DNA of 64,000 bases from Lutimonas vermicola (lineage in GTDB: Bacteria; Bacteroidota; Bacteroidia; Flavobacteriales; Flavobacteriaceae), in contig NZ_JBCDNA010000001.1 of NCBI RefSeq assembly GCF_038433205.1, forward strand, positions 1 through 64,000, in the 5' to 3' direction. Below are positions 35,694 to 45,198 of the stretch, one piece after another (within the stretch, counting starts at the first letter, position 1; each line of letters opens with the position of its first letter). The translations under genes and the position numbers were made by a program. The notes beneath the pieces were generated by a model. It was not told the origin of the DNA. It ran no database searches and was given only the letters and a program-made list of their open reading frames with translations.

Positions 35694-36310
35694 TGGATGA
35701 AAGCGACACTGACCTATATCTTACACTTCGAAAACCCACTGAAGAAGCAGTGTATAAGGAAAAGGGAAGTAAATTTTTAGCTTACGCATTTCCTGTAACA
35801 AGCGCGGAACAGGTAGATGACATTTTACAGTTGCAAAAGAAAGCACATCCAAAAGCAAGACATTGGTGTTATGCCTGGAAAACGGGAGTTCAAAGCCCTG
35901 CGTTTAGGTATAATGATGACGGAGAACCTAATAACAGTGCCGGGAAGCCCATATTCGGGCAAATACAATCTTTCGGCCTGACTGATGTATTGGTCATTGT
36001 AGTTCGTTATTTTGGTGGGACAAAATTGGGAGTAGGAGGTCTTGTTACCGCTTACAAATCGGCGGCAAGGCTTGCTTTAGAGAACGCATCTTTGATTGAA
36101 AAAATGATTCTCGAGGAGTTGACCCTCAGGGTTGACTATGCCAATATGGACAAGGTTATGAGAATCATAAAGGAGAAGGGTCTTTCGATTGTTGATCAAA
36201 GACTTGAGCTGGACTGCTTTTTTAAAGTCTCGGTGAGAAAGAGTAAGTTGGAGCAAATTATAAGCCTGTTTCATGAACTCCGAATTGTTGAAGTCAAAAA
36301 GGTCAATTGA
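35693..36310 (+). CDS. yigZ: YigZ/IMPACT family protein
   Basis: A 205-residue cytoplasmic protein of the IMPACT family, linked by homology to regulation of translation. The block KARHWCYAWKTG and FRYNDDGEPNNSAGKPI, then VRYFGGTKLGVGGL, are diagnostic. It is coupled to ribD by a 1-base overlap and runs convergently 8 bases into the thioesterase gene. Confidence 0.9.
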   Translation: MDESDTDLYLTLRKPTEEAVYKEKGSKFLAYAFPVTSAEQVDDILQLQKKAHPKARHWCYAWKTGVQSPAFRYNDDGEPNNSAGKPIFGQIQSFGLTDVLVIVVRYFGGTKLGVGGLVTAYKSAARLALENASLIEKMILEELTLRVDYANMDKVMRIIKEKGLSIVDQRLELDCFFKVSVRKSKLEQIISLFHELRIVEVKKVN

Positions 36311-36710
36311 ATCGTGCGTAAATTTGATCAAGTAAGTATTGCGGAGCTTTGATGGGTTTGTTTTTTTTCATGTCCATGAACACCAAACTCGTAAAACCTG
36401 TTGTGAGTAAATCGTTATTTTCATTGTGGACTTCAAATTCGAATTCAATTTTAACCAAAGGTTTTTTGGTCAAGATTGTGGTAATAGTTAAAAGGTCATC
36501 GTATTTGGCAGGTTTCATGTAATTGATGTTCAGTTGAATAACAGGAAGCATAATTCCCGATTCTTCAAGACTTTTGTAACTGACCCCTAAGGCCCTTAGC
36601 CATTCGACCCTTCCCACCTCAAAAAACTGGGCGTAGTTTCCGTAATAAACATAACCCATTTGGTCTGTTTCTCCATATCTAACACGTATTTTTATTTGGT
36701 TTCTGATCAT
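36303..36710 (-). CDS. acyl-CoA thioesterase (YbgC/4HBT hotdog fold)
   Basis: A 135-residue hotdog-fold thioesterase. The active-site block VRYGETDQMGYVYYGNYAQFFEVGR has the conserved Asp and Tyr of the 4-hydroxybenzoyl-CoA/YbgC group. The physiological acyl substrate is unknown. It is divergent from dnaA across a 166-base AT-rich region. Confidence 0.9.
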   Translation of the reverse strand: MIRNQIKIRVRYGETDQMGYVYYGNYAQFFEVGRVEWLRALGVSYKSLEESGIMLPVIQLNINYMKPAKYDDLLTITTILTKKPLVKIEFEFEVHNENNDLLTTGFTSLVFMDMKKNKPIKAPQYLLDQIYARFN

Positions 36711-36876
36711 TTTGTTGTATTTTGCAGTGGAACAGTTTAATCAAAAAAAAAATAAGAATCAATAGCAATTTTATTTTTTTTTAATAAACTTTATTCACAA
36801 ATTTGTAGTGGCAAAAGATAGACCGATTTTGCCAAAAAAAAAGGGAACTATACTTAATTCAAAATATTTTAATTAA
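36711..36876 (+). promoter_or_regulatory. dnaA upstream region with one exact DnaA box
   Basis: An AT-rich region with TTATTCACA at 36791-36799, an exact fit to the DnaA box TTATNCACA. It lies about 80 bases before the dnaA start, a position suited to autoregulation. Only one box is seen, fewer than expected for an origin. Confidence 0.6.
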
Positions 36877-38304
36877 ATGACGAGAACAGCCTCCTCTGTA
36901 TGGAATAATTGTCTGCTTTTTATAAAGGATAATATCAAACCACAAGCCTATAAAACTTGGTTTGAACCTATAAAACCGATTAAAATAGCGGGTGATGTTT
37001 TAACCATACAGGTGCCGAGCAAGTTCTTTTTTGAATGGTTGGAAGAGCATTATATCAAGTTGTTAAGGGTAGCCCTGATCAGGGAACTTGGAGATCATGC
37101 AAAATTAGTGTATGATGTAAGGATGGAGAATACCTATAGCAACAAGAAACCTCACACAGTTAAATTCCCAAGTTCCAATAAAAAACCATTTAATTCCCAA
37201 GGAGTTACCATTCCACTGGAAATCGATAAAAGAGAATTAAAGAATCCGTTTGTGATCCCTGGAATTCAAAAAGTAAAAATTGAGTCACAGCTGAATCCAA
37301 ATTATAATTTTGAAAATTTTATTGAAGGAGATTCAAATCGTTTGGCAAGATCAGCCAGTATGGCTGTTTCAAACAAACCAGGCGGGACTTCCTTTAACCC
37401 TTTACTGATCTACGGAGGAGTAGGTCTGGGGAAAACGCATTTGGGTCAGGCCATTGGGGTTAGGATCAAGGAGAGGTATCCTGAAAAAACGGTTCTTTAT
37501 ATATCGGCGGAAAAATTCACGCAACAGTTTATTGATTCTGTCAAAGCGAATACAAGAAATGATTTTATTCATTTTTACCAAATGATCGACGTCTTGATTG
37601 TTGATGACGTCCAGTTTCTTTCCGGAAAATCAGGAACACAGGATGTTTTCTTCCATATATTCAATCATTTGCATCAAAACGGAAAACAGGTAATTCTTAC
37701 TTCAGACAAGGCTCCTGTTGATATGCAGGATATTGAACAACGTTTACTGTCAAGGTTTAAATGGGGTCTTTCCGCTGAATTGGTCGCTCCTGATTTCGAA
37801 ACCAGGGTGAGTATACTTCAAAGCAAAATGTTTAGAGATGGCGTGGAGATACCGGAAGAAATCGTTGAGTATATCGCAAAAAATATTAAAACAAATGTCA
37901 GGGAACTTGAGGGCGTCCTGATTTCACTGATAGCCCAGGCTTCATTTAACAGAAAGGAATTTACACTTTCACTTACCAAGCAAATAGTTGACAAGTTTGT
38001 CAAGAATACCAAGAAAGAGGTTTCGATAGACTATATTCAAAAAGTAGTTTCCAAATATTTTGAAATGGACGTTACCACCCTTCAATCCAAGACAAGGAAA
38101 AGACATATTGTCCAGGCCAGACAACTGGCTATGTACTTTGCTAAAAGAATGACCAAGGCCTCCTTGGCGAGTATTGGCTCGCAGATAGGGAGCCGTGATC
38201 ATGCTACTGTTCTTCATGCTTGTAAAACTGTTGATAATCTAACCGAAACAGATAAGCAATTCCGCAAATACGTTGATGAATTGACAAAGAAGCTCACATT
38301 CTAA
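36877..38304 (+). CDS. dnaA: chromosomal replication initiator DnaA
   Basis: AAA+ initiator that binds DnaA boxes and opens oriC. The 475-residue protein has the N-terminal interaction domain, Walker A GGVGLGKTH, Walker B VLIVDDVQFL, sensor motifs, and the C-terminal DNA-binding signature GSQIGSRDHATVLHACKT. Two genes on the same strand follow closely. Confidence 0.98.
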   Translation: MTRTASSVWNNCLLFIKDNIKPQAYKTWFEPIKPIKIAGDVLTIQVPSKFFFEWLEEHYIKLLRVALIRELGDHAKLVYDVRMENTYSNKKPHTVKFPSSNKKPFNSQGVTIPLEIDKRELKNPFVIPGIQKVKIESQLNPNYNFENFIEGDSNRLARSASMAVSNKPGGTSFNPLLIYGGVGLGKTHLGQAIGVRIKERYPEKTVLYISAEKFTQQFIDSVKANTRNDFIHFYQMIDVLIVDDVQFLSGKSGTQDVFFHIFNHLHQNGKQVILTSDKAPVDMQDIEQRLLSRFKWGLSAELVAPDFETRVSILQSKMFRDGVEIPEEIVEYIAKNIKTNVRELEGVLISLIAQASFNRKEFTLSLTKQIVDKFVKNTKKEVSIDYIQKVVSKYFEMDVTTLQSKTRKRHIVQARQLAMYFAKRMTKASLASIGSQIGSRDHATVLHACKTVDNLTETDKQFRKYVDELTKKLTF

Positions 38305-38318
38305 ATTATTGAAATTTT

Positions 38319-38780
38319 ATGGTTAAGGTTTTGATGGTATGTCTGGGAAATATTTGCAGGTCGCCATTAGCTGAGGGCATACTCAAATCAAAGGTGAATG
38401 CAACTTCAGTGTTTGTTGATTCAGCCGGAACAGGAGGTTGGCATATAGGTGAATTACCAGACCCCAGATCGGTTGATATTGCAAGAGACAACCGAATCGA
38501 CATCACTGATCAGCGATGCAGAAAGTTTAGCCCTAAAGATTTTGAGAATTTTGATTGGATTTATGTGATGGACAGGTCAAATTTGTCTGATGTTCTTTCT
38601 ATGGCTACAACAGAACACCATATCAAAAAGGTTAAAATGATCCTTGATGAATTAGGGCAAGAGTCAGACCTGGAGGTTCCGGATCCATATTACGGAGGTG
38701 AAGGAGGATTTGAAAGAGTATTTGAAATGCTCGATGAGGCTTGTGAACGGATAGCAAAAAAGTTAAGTGATGAAGACTAA
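38319..38780 (+). CDS. low-molecular-weight protein tyrosine phosphatase
   Basis: A cytoplasmic phosphatase of 153 residues. The catalytic loop CLGNICRSPLAEG (nucleophile C8) is at the N-terminus and the general acid is in DPYYGGEGGFERVF. Some relatives act as arginine phosphatases or dephosphorylate tyrosine kinases of capsule systems; the target here is unknown. It lies 14 bases after dnaA and overlaps the next gene by 11 bases. Confidence 0.93.
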   Translation: MVKVLMVCLGNICRSPLAEGILKSKVNATSVFVDSAGTGGWHIGELPDPRSVDIARDNRIDITDQRCRKFSPKDFENFDWIYVMDRSNLSDVLSMATTEHHIKKVKMILDELGQESDLEVPDPYYGGEGGFERVFEMLDEACERIAKKLSDED

Positions 38781-39486
38781 ATTTGGTAAACTGTTTTTGA
38801 TTCCTACAACCCTGGGTCTTAATGAACCTTTGGAAGTGCTGCCAATTTCTGTTAAGAAAGCAGTTGAGGAATTGAATTTTTTCATTGTGGAGAATGAAAA
38901 ATCGGCCAGGAGGTTTATCAAAAAGATAGCCCCAAGAAAATCTCAACCTGCTTTAAGGCTTTTTGTGCTTGACAAATACACGAGTGAGTTTGAATCTAAA
39001 TCATTTATTGACCCTTGTTTTAAAGGAGTCAATGTTGGATTGTTATCAGAAGCAGGTGTTCCGGCTATTGCCGATCCCGGAGCTAACATTGTGATGATGG
39101 CACATCTCAAAAATGTTCAGGTGGTTCCGTTGGTTGGACCTTCTTCAATTATTCTAGCCATGATGGGCTCAGGGCTTAATGGTCAGAATTTTGCCTTTAA
39201 CGGATATCTGCCCATTGAATCTACCGAGCGCAAAAAAAAGATCAAAGAACTTGAAAAATGGTCCAAGCAAAACAATCAGACACAAATATTCATTGAAACA
39301 CCTTATCGCAATCAAAAGTTATTTACTGAATTGAAGAATTCGCTTACGCCTTCGACCTATCTCTGTATTGCTGCAGATCTTACCCTGAATACAGAATATA
39401 TAAAAACCTTAACCGCAAAAGAATGGAAAACAGAAAATATAGACCTGCATAAAAGGCCCTGTATTTTTATTTTCCATAAATATTAA
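38770..39486 (+). CDS. SAM-dependent methyltransferase, RsmI/tetrapyrrole methylase-like
   Basis: A 238-residue protein of the tetrapyrrole methylase fold. LLSEAGVPAIADPGA and PLVGPSSIILAMMGSGLNGQNFAFNGYLP resemble RsmI, which 2'-O-methylates C1402 of 16S rRNA, but the N-terminus differs from RsmI (LIPTTLGLNEPLEVLP) as in the second Bacteroidota paralogue. The true substrate is therefore unsure. A GTG precedes the ATG by one codon; the start lies inside the phosphatase gene. Confidence 0.8.
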   Translation: MKTKFGKLFLIPTTLGLNEPLEVLPISVKKAVEELNFFIVENEKSARRFIKKIAPRKSQPALRLFVLDKYTSEFESKSFIDPCFKGVNVGLLSEAGVPAIADPGANIVMMAHLKNVQVVPLVGPSSIILAMMGSGLNGQNFAFNGYLPIESTERKKKIKELEKWSKQNNQTQIFIETPYRNQKLFTELKNSLTPSTYLCIAADLTLNTEYIKTLTAKEWKTENIDLHKRPCIFIFHKY

Positions 39487-40112
39487 ATACTGGCGTTTTT
39501 TACCGGTTTAATGAAAGAAGTATCGTATCCGGCAAATTTTTTCATATACTGATGCACATCTGTACCAAAGGCATCGTAGGCGTTTAATTCACCGTTACTC
39601 CTTAAATACTTTTTTACATTTCCAGCGCCAGCCAGATGGGCGGCTGCGAGGATACCGGATTCGGTAATCTCAACCCCGTTGATCTTTTTACCAACACTTC
39701 TTTTAATGTCTCTGATCAAAATCCATTTATTAAGTGAACACAATGCATAGAATGCATCTTCCTGCAATTTAGGATCATTTAAAAAGGATTGAGTGTCATA
39801 TATCCTGATACGGTTCAAGGTGGATTCACCAAATTGATATTTACCGAGATAACCGAGACTGTTTACCTTTCGGTAATTACCTCTTGATTCTTTAAAAGCG
39901 AGCGCTTCCTTGAATCCGATGTACATGTTGTCGACGGTTGGCGTATACATTATTTCAAAAGGCTCAATGCTTTTCTTCACTGTAACTATAGCATTGGCTT
40001 TTGGTAAATTGTAACGGACTTTTTTCTTGCCGCTAAAAAAAAGATGCTTGTCTTGATTGAACGCCGTAAGCACTATCGCGCATAACGCGATGAATAGCAG
40101 TTTCTTTTTCAT
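39483..40112 (-). CDS. exported lysozyme-like/transglycosylase-fold protein
   Basis: A 209-residue protein with a signal peptide (about 1-18). The block FKEALAFKESRGNYRKVNSLGYLGKYQFGESTL resembles the start of a soluble lytic transglycosylase domain, including the likely catalytic Glu in KESRGNY. AAAHLAGAGNVKKYL matches the later part of the fold. It probably cleaves peptidoglycan, consistent with the neighbouring mltG and dapF genes. It is convergent with the methyltransferase. Confidence 0.7.
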   Translation of the reverse strand: MKKKLLFIALCAIVLTAFNQDKHLFFSGKKKVRYNLPKANAIVTVKKSIEPFEIMYTPTVDNMYIGFKEALAFKESRGNYRKVNSLGYLGKYQFGESTLNRIRIYDTQSFLNDPKLQEDAFYALCSLNKWILIRDIKRSVGKKINGVEITESGILAAAHLAGAGNVKKYLRSNGELNAYDAFGTDVHQYMKKFAGYDTSFIKPVKNASI

Positions 40113-40225
40113 AATTGTATTTTTTAGTTAGGGAGTGCCTAAAAATTACATTTTCGACTACAAAGATAAGATATTTTAAATAAATGCCACCAAATGGCCA
40201 ATGAACCCTTTTAAACAGAAGTTTT

Positions 40226-41182
40226 TCAAAAATATAAAAAATGAAATTTAAAGTCGCCGTTGGTTCTGTATTCAATACCCGGGGCCGGTATTTTAACAAA
40301 ATTAAATACATTGAAAACCGTTTTCAGGAAGCCCGAGTTCGTTTTGATTTTTGTTAGGTCGACATCAATACTTGCGAAAATTTGCCTGTATGATTCAATG
40401 GGTTGAGCAGGAATAGTACTATAGTCAAAACTTTCTTCCGGAAGCCCGTTGGCACCGTAACCCACGGCAACATTCAGCCATTTGGGGATTTTACTTTCTT
40501 TAAAAAACGACCATAGATTCACCGAGAACCAATAGGTCTGACCATTATAATCCTTTAATAACTGTTGTAAACGCGTACTACCCAGTTTGTCAGGGTTATT
40601 GTCAGCATATGCGGTATGCTGAAATGAGAATTTCATTTGAATCCTTTGTTCGTCCCATAATAACTCTTGCCCAATCAACAAACCTGTTCCAAATGCATTG
40701 GCCATCACATCTCCGGTTGAGAAACCCCATTCTTCAGAAAAACCATCGAGCACTTCAATAGTGCTAAGAAAGACAAAACCTAATGTGGCACCATAGATCA
40801 ATTGATTTTTTTTAGTCTCACCTGCCCAGGCAAGGGCATCCATACCCATCTTTCCAATGTAATAAGAGCTAAAAGCATGACCAAATTTATCCATTTGCAT
40901 CCATTGTGAATTGTCATTTAATGAATGAAAACCTGACCTTTCATATTGGGCATACCAGGCCTCATTGAGGCCAATAAGCGCGGCAGTTCCTAAAGCAGCT
41001 TCAGTAATATATACCGCAGTTCTTCTGTTTTTGTTCAATGTATCAGAACGTTGAAAAAAAGAGCTGTTGTTTTGGGCAAACAGGTAATCTGCACCCGTAT
41101 AAACGAGAAAGAAGCAAAAAATAAAATAAAAATATGATTTTGTAAAACTGATCACCGGTTGATGCCTTGTTGACTGACCCAT
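40226..41182 (-). CDS. DUF2279 family envelope protein (YfiM-like)
   Basis: A 318-residue protein with an N-terminal hydrophobic signal (about 15-36). The conserved WMQMDKFGHAFSSYYIGKMG and GFSTGDVMANAFGTGL blocks mark the DUF2279/YfiM family, of unknown function. The C-terminal half looks like beta-strand-rich outer-membrane protein. Its start lies 31 bases inside mltG, so it belongs to the dapF-mltG operon. Confidence 0.78.
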   Translation of the reverse strand: MGQSTRHQPVISFTKSYFYFIFCFFLVYTGADYLFAQNNSSFFQRSDTLNKNRRTAVYITEAALGTAALIGLNEAWYAQYERSGFHSLNDNSQWMQMDKFGHAFSSYYIGKMGMDALAWAGETKKNQLIYGATLGFVFLSTIEVLDGFSEEWGFSTGDVMANAFGTGLLIGQELLWDEQRIQMKFSFQHTAYADNNPDKLGSTRLQQLLKDYNGQTYWFSVNLWSFFKESKIPKWLNVAVGYGANGLPEESFDYSTIPAQPIESYRQIFASIDVDLTKIKTNSGFLKTVFNVFNFVKIPAPGIEYRTNGDFKFHFLYF

Positions 41183-42180
41183 TTCTGATAGGCTGCCGCG
41201 TTTATATTATGCTGACTCAGGGTCTTTGCAAATTTGTGATAACCAATTTTCTCAACACTGGCACACATATAATAATACTGATGCTGCTCAGGATTTAATA
41301 CTGCCTCTATGGAAGAAATGTCAGGCATCCCTATGGGGCCGGGCGGTAAACCAAAATTCAAATAGGTATTGTATGGAGAATCTATATTGAGATCTTTGTT
41401 GAGTACCCGCTTGTATTCTTTATCTTGTCCATACTTTTGTTTAAGGGCAAAAATGATCGTTGGGTCAGCTTGAAGTGGCCAGAAATCATGTAAACGATTG
41501 AGGTAGAGCCCGGCAACCGTTTTTCTTTCCTGCGTAACCGCAGTTTCTTTTTGTACAATCGAGGCCAGGGTCGCGACCTGTATTGGATTTAGATTTTGCT
41601 GTTTTGCCTTGCTCACCCTTGATTCGTTCCAAAAGCGTTTGTATTCCAGCAGCATTTTATCTCGAAACTGTTCGGCATTTGTATTCCAGTAAAAGTCATA
41701 CGAATTAGGAATGTACATGGCAATGGCTGTTTTCTCGTCAAAACCATTTTTTGCCATAAAGTCTTTATCATAAAAGCTTGTTAATAAAGCTATTGAGTCA
41801 GCTTCAATTTGAGCAGCCACTCTTCCTGCAAGTTTTTCAAAGCTATCCTGGTTGTTAAAAGTAAGTGTCACCGTTTCTTGTTTACCACCTCGCAAATGAT
41901 TGACCAGCGAATCGTTATTCATACCTTGATCAATCCTGAATTTACCTGCTCTTATCTTATTGGGGTAGTTTTTCTTTTCGGCCACCCAAATAAAACTGTT
42001 GATGTTGTCCACATAAGGTTCAATAATCTTGATCAAGCCTTCAAAATCTGTTCCGGTAGGAATTAGAATGCTTACTGATTCAGTTACATTGGGTTTGTAG
42101 ATCCTGCTGTAAAACGAATATCCAGCAATTCCAGCAATAAGGAAAATAACGGCAACGGCAATACCAAGCTTCTTTTTCAT
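41152..42180 (-). CDS. mltG: endolytic murein transglycosylase MltG
   Basis: Inner-membrane enzyme that cleaves nascent glycan strands and sets their length. The 342-residue protein has an N-terminal membrane anchor (about 5-23), a LysM-like domain, and the YceG catalytic region with Glu in ASIVQKETAV and the PGPIGMPDISSIEAVLNP block. It is coupled by overlaps to the GNAT gene upstream and DUF2279 downstream. Confidence 0.95.
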   Translation of the reverse strand: MKKKLGIAVAVIFLIAGIAGYSFYSRIYKPNVTESVSILIPTGTDFEGLIKIIEPYVDNINSFIWVAEKKNYPNKIRAGKFRIDQGMNNDSLVNHLRGGKQETVTLTFNNQDSFEKLAGRVAAQIEADSIALLTSFYDKDFMAKNGFDEKTAIAMYIPNSYDFYWNTNAEQFRDKMLLEYKRFWNESRVSKAKQQNLNPIQVATLASIVQKETAVTQERKTVAGLYLNRLHDFWPLQADPTIIFALKQKYGQDKEYKRVLNKDLNIDSPYNTYLNFGLPPGPIGMPDISSIEAVLNPEQHQYYYMCASVEKIGYHKFAKTLSQHNINAAAYQKWVSQQGINR

Positions 42181-42713
42181 AGATGTTTAGGATTAATTAA
42201 TTGCAATAGGCATACGTCCTGGAATTTTCCATTGGCTTTGATCCATTCTTTCTGGATACCAATTTGTTCAAAACCACATTTATTGAACAAGTTAAGGCTA
42301 CCTGTATTTTTTACGGGAATATTCGCGTATAACTGATGAATATCCAAATGTTCAAAAGCATACTTTACAAATACCTCCAAGGCATTTGTTGCGTAGCCCT
42401 TTTGCTGGTACTTTTTTAAGATAAGAATCCCGATACCCGCCCTGTTGTGCTGAGGATTAAAATCAAAAAGATCAACCAGGCCCAGGATACTGGCATCCGA
42501 TTTCCTGGTGATGACAAGCCGCAGTTGTTTTGCTTCATAAATATCCTGATCAGCGTTTTTAAGGTATTTGACCAAAAGATCTCTTGAATAAGGAGCAAGT
42601 GTATTGCTGACCTCCCAGAAACGCGTATTATTCTCAACAGAGAAAAGCAGGTCAAGGTCATCCGGTTCCAAGGCCCGTAAACTAATCACATCATTTTCAA
42701 GAAGTCCCATCAT
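42177..42713 (-). CDS. GNAT family N-acetyltransferase (RimJ/RimL-like)
   Basis: A 178-residue acetyltransferase. The acetyl-CoA binding region RAGIGILILKKYQQKGYATNAL and the later NKCGFEQIG are typical of the RimJ/RimL branch. The acceptor is unknown. It overlaps both dapF and mltG by 4 bases, a conserved operon order in Bacteroidota. Confidence 0.9.
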   Translation of the reverse strand: MMGLLENDVISLRALEPDDLDLLFSVENNTRFWEVSNTLAPYSRDLLVKYLKNADQDIYEAKQLRLVITRKSDASILGLVDLFDFNPQHNRAGIGILILKKYQQKGYATNALEVFVKYAFEHLDIHQLYANIPVKNTGSLNLFNKCGFEQIGIQKEWIKANGKFQDVCLLQLINPKHL

Positions 42714-43492
42714 CCTATATCAATTGTTCCATTAAACACAAAGGTAGCCGGACCTGAAAGAATGATGTTCTTATATCCTTTTTGCCCTTCTTCGAATTCA
42801 ATTTTAAGGTTCCCTCCCCGAGTTTTAATATGAACTTTTTTTTCTTTGGTTTTTTCCAGATGAAAACTCGCCAGGGCAACTGCAGTAACACCCGTGCCAC
42901 AGCTCAGCGTTTCGTCTTCTACACCGCGCTCGTATGTCCTGACACTAAAGGTGTTCTCATTTAATTTTTCAACAAAATTCACATTTGTTCCTTTTTCGAA
43001 ATAGGGTGACCCATATCTGATTTGACGTCCATGTTCAACTACATTAAATTCTGAAAGATTTTCAATGAACGTTACATGATGCGGGGATCCCGTATCGAGG
43101 AAAACATGATCTTTATGCATTTCAATGTGATCAACATCCATCATTTTTAGATGTACGAGCTCACCTGTTATGGTCGCCTGGTATTTTTTTCCTAATGCAA
43201 CAAAACTGGTCGAGGCCTCAAAAAGGTTCAGCGTTTTTGCAAAGGCCACGATACATCGGCCTCCATTACCGCACATCGATCCGGGTCGGCCATCGGCATT
43301 GAAATACTCCATTTTAAAATCGCAATCTTTTGCATTTTCGAGGAGCATAAAACCATCGGCCCCAATTCCAAATTTCCGATCGCATAATCGTTCAATCAGA
43401 TCGAAATCATCTTTTGGGAATATTTGCTGTCTGTTGTCAACGATCACGAAATCATTTCCGGCCCCCTGATATTTGAAAAAGTCTATTTTCAT
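42710..43492 (-). CDS. dapF: diaminopimelate epimerase
   Basis: Interconverts LL- and meso-diaminopimelate for lysine and peptidoglycan synthesis. The 260-residue protein keeps both catalytic cysteines, in MCGNGGRC and LSCGTGVTA, and the opening FFKYQGAGNDFVIVDNR. It heads the four-gene cell-wall operon read leftward and is divergent from the HtrA gene. Confidence 0.97.
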   Translation of the reverse strand: MKIDFFKYQGAGNDFVIVDNRQQIFPKDDFDLIERLCDRKFGIGADGFMLLENAKDCDFKMEYFNADGRPGSMCGNGGRCIVAFAKTLNLFEASTSFVALGKKYQATITGELVHLKMMDVDHIEMHKDHVFLDTGSPHHVTFIENLSEFNVVEHGRQIRYGSPYFEKGTNVNFVEKLNENTFSVRTYERGVEDETLSCGTGVTAVALASFHLEKTKEKKVHIKTRGGNLKIEFEEGQKGYKNIILSGPATFVFNGTIDIG

Positions 43493-43598
43493 TTTGCAAA
43501 TGTAGGAATTATTGCAGCAAATTGTTGCTGTTAAAGAATAGTTAAAGTAGTCGCTACTTGATTTTTTTATCTTTAAATTTGGGTTAACAGAAAAAAAT

Positions 43599-45053
43599 AT
43601 GCACGATATGAAAAACTTTTTTAAGATTTTTATTGTTTCAGCCCTCGGAGGCGCGTTGACTTTGGGTGCTTATATACTGTTTTTTGAACATCAGGTCATC
43701 AGGGGAGAATTATCATCAAATGAAATGCCGCAAACCTTTCCGGCAAGTTATGAAAACGCCAGTGTTGCTGCGGCCGAAAAAACTGATTTCACTGAAATAG
43801 CCGAAAAATCAATACATGCGGTGGTTCACGTGAAGAATCTTAGTACGGCTAGCAGCAGAACAAACCCTCTTTTTGAATTCTTTTATGGACAATCAGGAGG
43901 ATCTGAAAGGCAGGTAGTCGGCTCAGGATCCGGTGTGATTATTTCTTCCGACGGGTATATCATTACCAACAACCACGTTATAAAGGGGGCTCGTCAATTA
44001 GAGGTTACTTTGAACAACAAGGAGTCTTATAACGCAGAAGTGGTAGGAGTTGATGAGAGCTCAGATATTGCTTTGCTAAAAATTGATAAAACCAACCTGT
44101 CATATCTACCTTTCGGGGATTCAGACAATTTGAAGGTAGGAGAATGGGTTCTTGCTGTTGGAAACCCTTTTAACCTTACTTCAACTGTGACAGCCGGAAT
44201 CGTGAGTGCCAAGGCGAGAGACATCAATATTATGAATAACAATAAACGAATTGAATCTTTTATTCAAACAGATGCTGCGGTTAATCCGGGAAATAGTGGA
44301 GGTGCTTTGGTTAATACAAGGGGTAATTTAATCGGTATAAATACGGCGATTTCCTCTCAGACCGGTTCTTATATTGGTTATTCTTTTGCAGTTCCATCGA
44401 ATATTGCGAAAAAAGTGATAGAGGATATCCTTGAATATGGAAATGTTCAAAGAGCGTATCTAGGCATTAATTACGAAGAGTTAAACAGTGAAAAGGCAAA
44501 TGAGTTTGGTGTTGCAAGTACCGAAGGGGTTCTCATTACAAGGATTTTAGATCAGGGAGCTGCTAAGGAAGCGGGATTGATGGCTAATGACATCATTGTT
44601 AAAATGGACAATATTAAAATTGCTAATTTTTCTGATCTGCAAGGGTTTTTAGGATCAAAGAGACCTGGGGATCAAGTGGATGTTTCTATTTTAAGAGACG
44701 AGACTCCGAAAACTGTTCGGGTGAAATTGAAAAATCAGTTTGGAAAATACGAATTCGAAAATTCAGATTTTTCAAAATACTTTATCGGAGAGCTGGCACC
44801 AATAAGTAAAAGCGATGCAAGTAAATATGATATTGACTACGGCGTAAAAATCATAAGCCTGAAAAACGAAGAAATTGAAAGGACCTATGGCGTGGGTGCA
44901 GGAGACATTATTCTCGCTGTAGAGGATCAAAAAGTATCTAATGCCCAGGAAGTTGACCAATTGTTGAAAAATTATCAGAATAAAGATTATTTTGAGTTGC
45001 AAATCCTTACGAAAAGCGGGAAAATTGGCTACATTAGGGTTCGGTCAAATTAA
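43599..45053 (+). CDS. periplasmic serine protease, DegP/HtrA family
   Basis: Envelope quality-control protease of 484 residues, with an N-terminal anchor or signal (about 8-28). The triad is complete: His in TNNHVI (H126), Asp in SSDIALLKI (D156) and Ser in NPGNSGGAL (S233). Two PDZ-like domains follow (about 290-380 and 400-480). TAAATTTG at 43574-43581 is a likely -7 promoter element. A terminator follows at 45111. An ATG three codons in is an alternative start. Confidence 0.95.
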   Translation: MHDMKNFFKIFIVSALGGALTLGAYILFFEHQVIRGELSSNEMPQTFPASYENASVAAAEKTDFTEIAEKSIHAVVHVKNLSTASSRTNPLFEFFYGQSGGSERQVVGSGSGVIISSDGYIITNNHVIKGARQLEVTLNNKESYNAEVVGVDESSDIALLKIDKTNLSYLPFGDSDNLKVGEWVLAVGNPFNLTSTVTAGIVSAKARDINIMNNNKRIESFIQTDAAVNPGNSGGALVNTRGNLIGINTAISSQTGSYIGYSFAVPSNIAKKVIEDILEYGNVQRAYLGINYEELNSEKANEFGVASTEGVLITRILDQGAAKEAGLMANDIIVKMDNIKIANFSDLQGFLGSKRPGDQVDVSILRDETPKTVRVKLKNQFGKYEFENSDFSKYFIGELAPISKSDASKYDIDYGVKIISLKNEEIERTYGVGAGDIILAVEDQKVSNAQEVDQLLKNYQNKDYFELQILTKSGKIGYIRVRSN

Positions 45054-45110
45054 GTGAATATTCATAAATTAGTGAAAACATAAGGTATAGTCTATTCTTG
45101 AAAATATGAT

Positions 45111-45140
45111 AAAAAACCATTCAATACGAGTGGTTTTTTT
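45111..45140 (+). terminator. intrinsic terminator after the HtrA gene
   Basis: AAAAAACCA (45111-45119) pairs with TGGTTTTTT (45131-45139) around an 11-base loop, with further T. It lies inside an open upstream extension of the GAPDH frame and so argues for the later GAPDH start. Confidence 0.8.
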
Positions 45141-45198
45141 TCATTTACATATTATAAAGGCATATTTTTACGTTCTCAATAAAACTGACTTGTTTGAT

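Noticed and set aside
36711..36876. oriC directly upstream of dnaA
   Set aside because: Only one DnaA box was found in 166 bases; the 30.6-31.7 kb region is the better candidate.
45106..45198. 31-codon upstream extension of the GAPDH frame
   Set aside because: It crosses the intrinsic terminator at 45111-45140 and has no homology to GAPDH.
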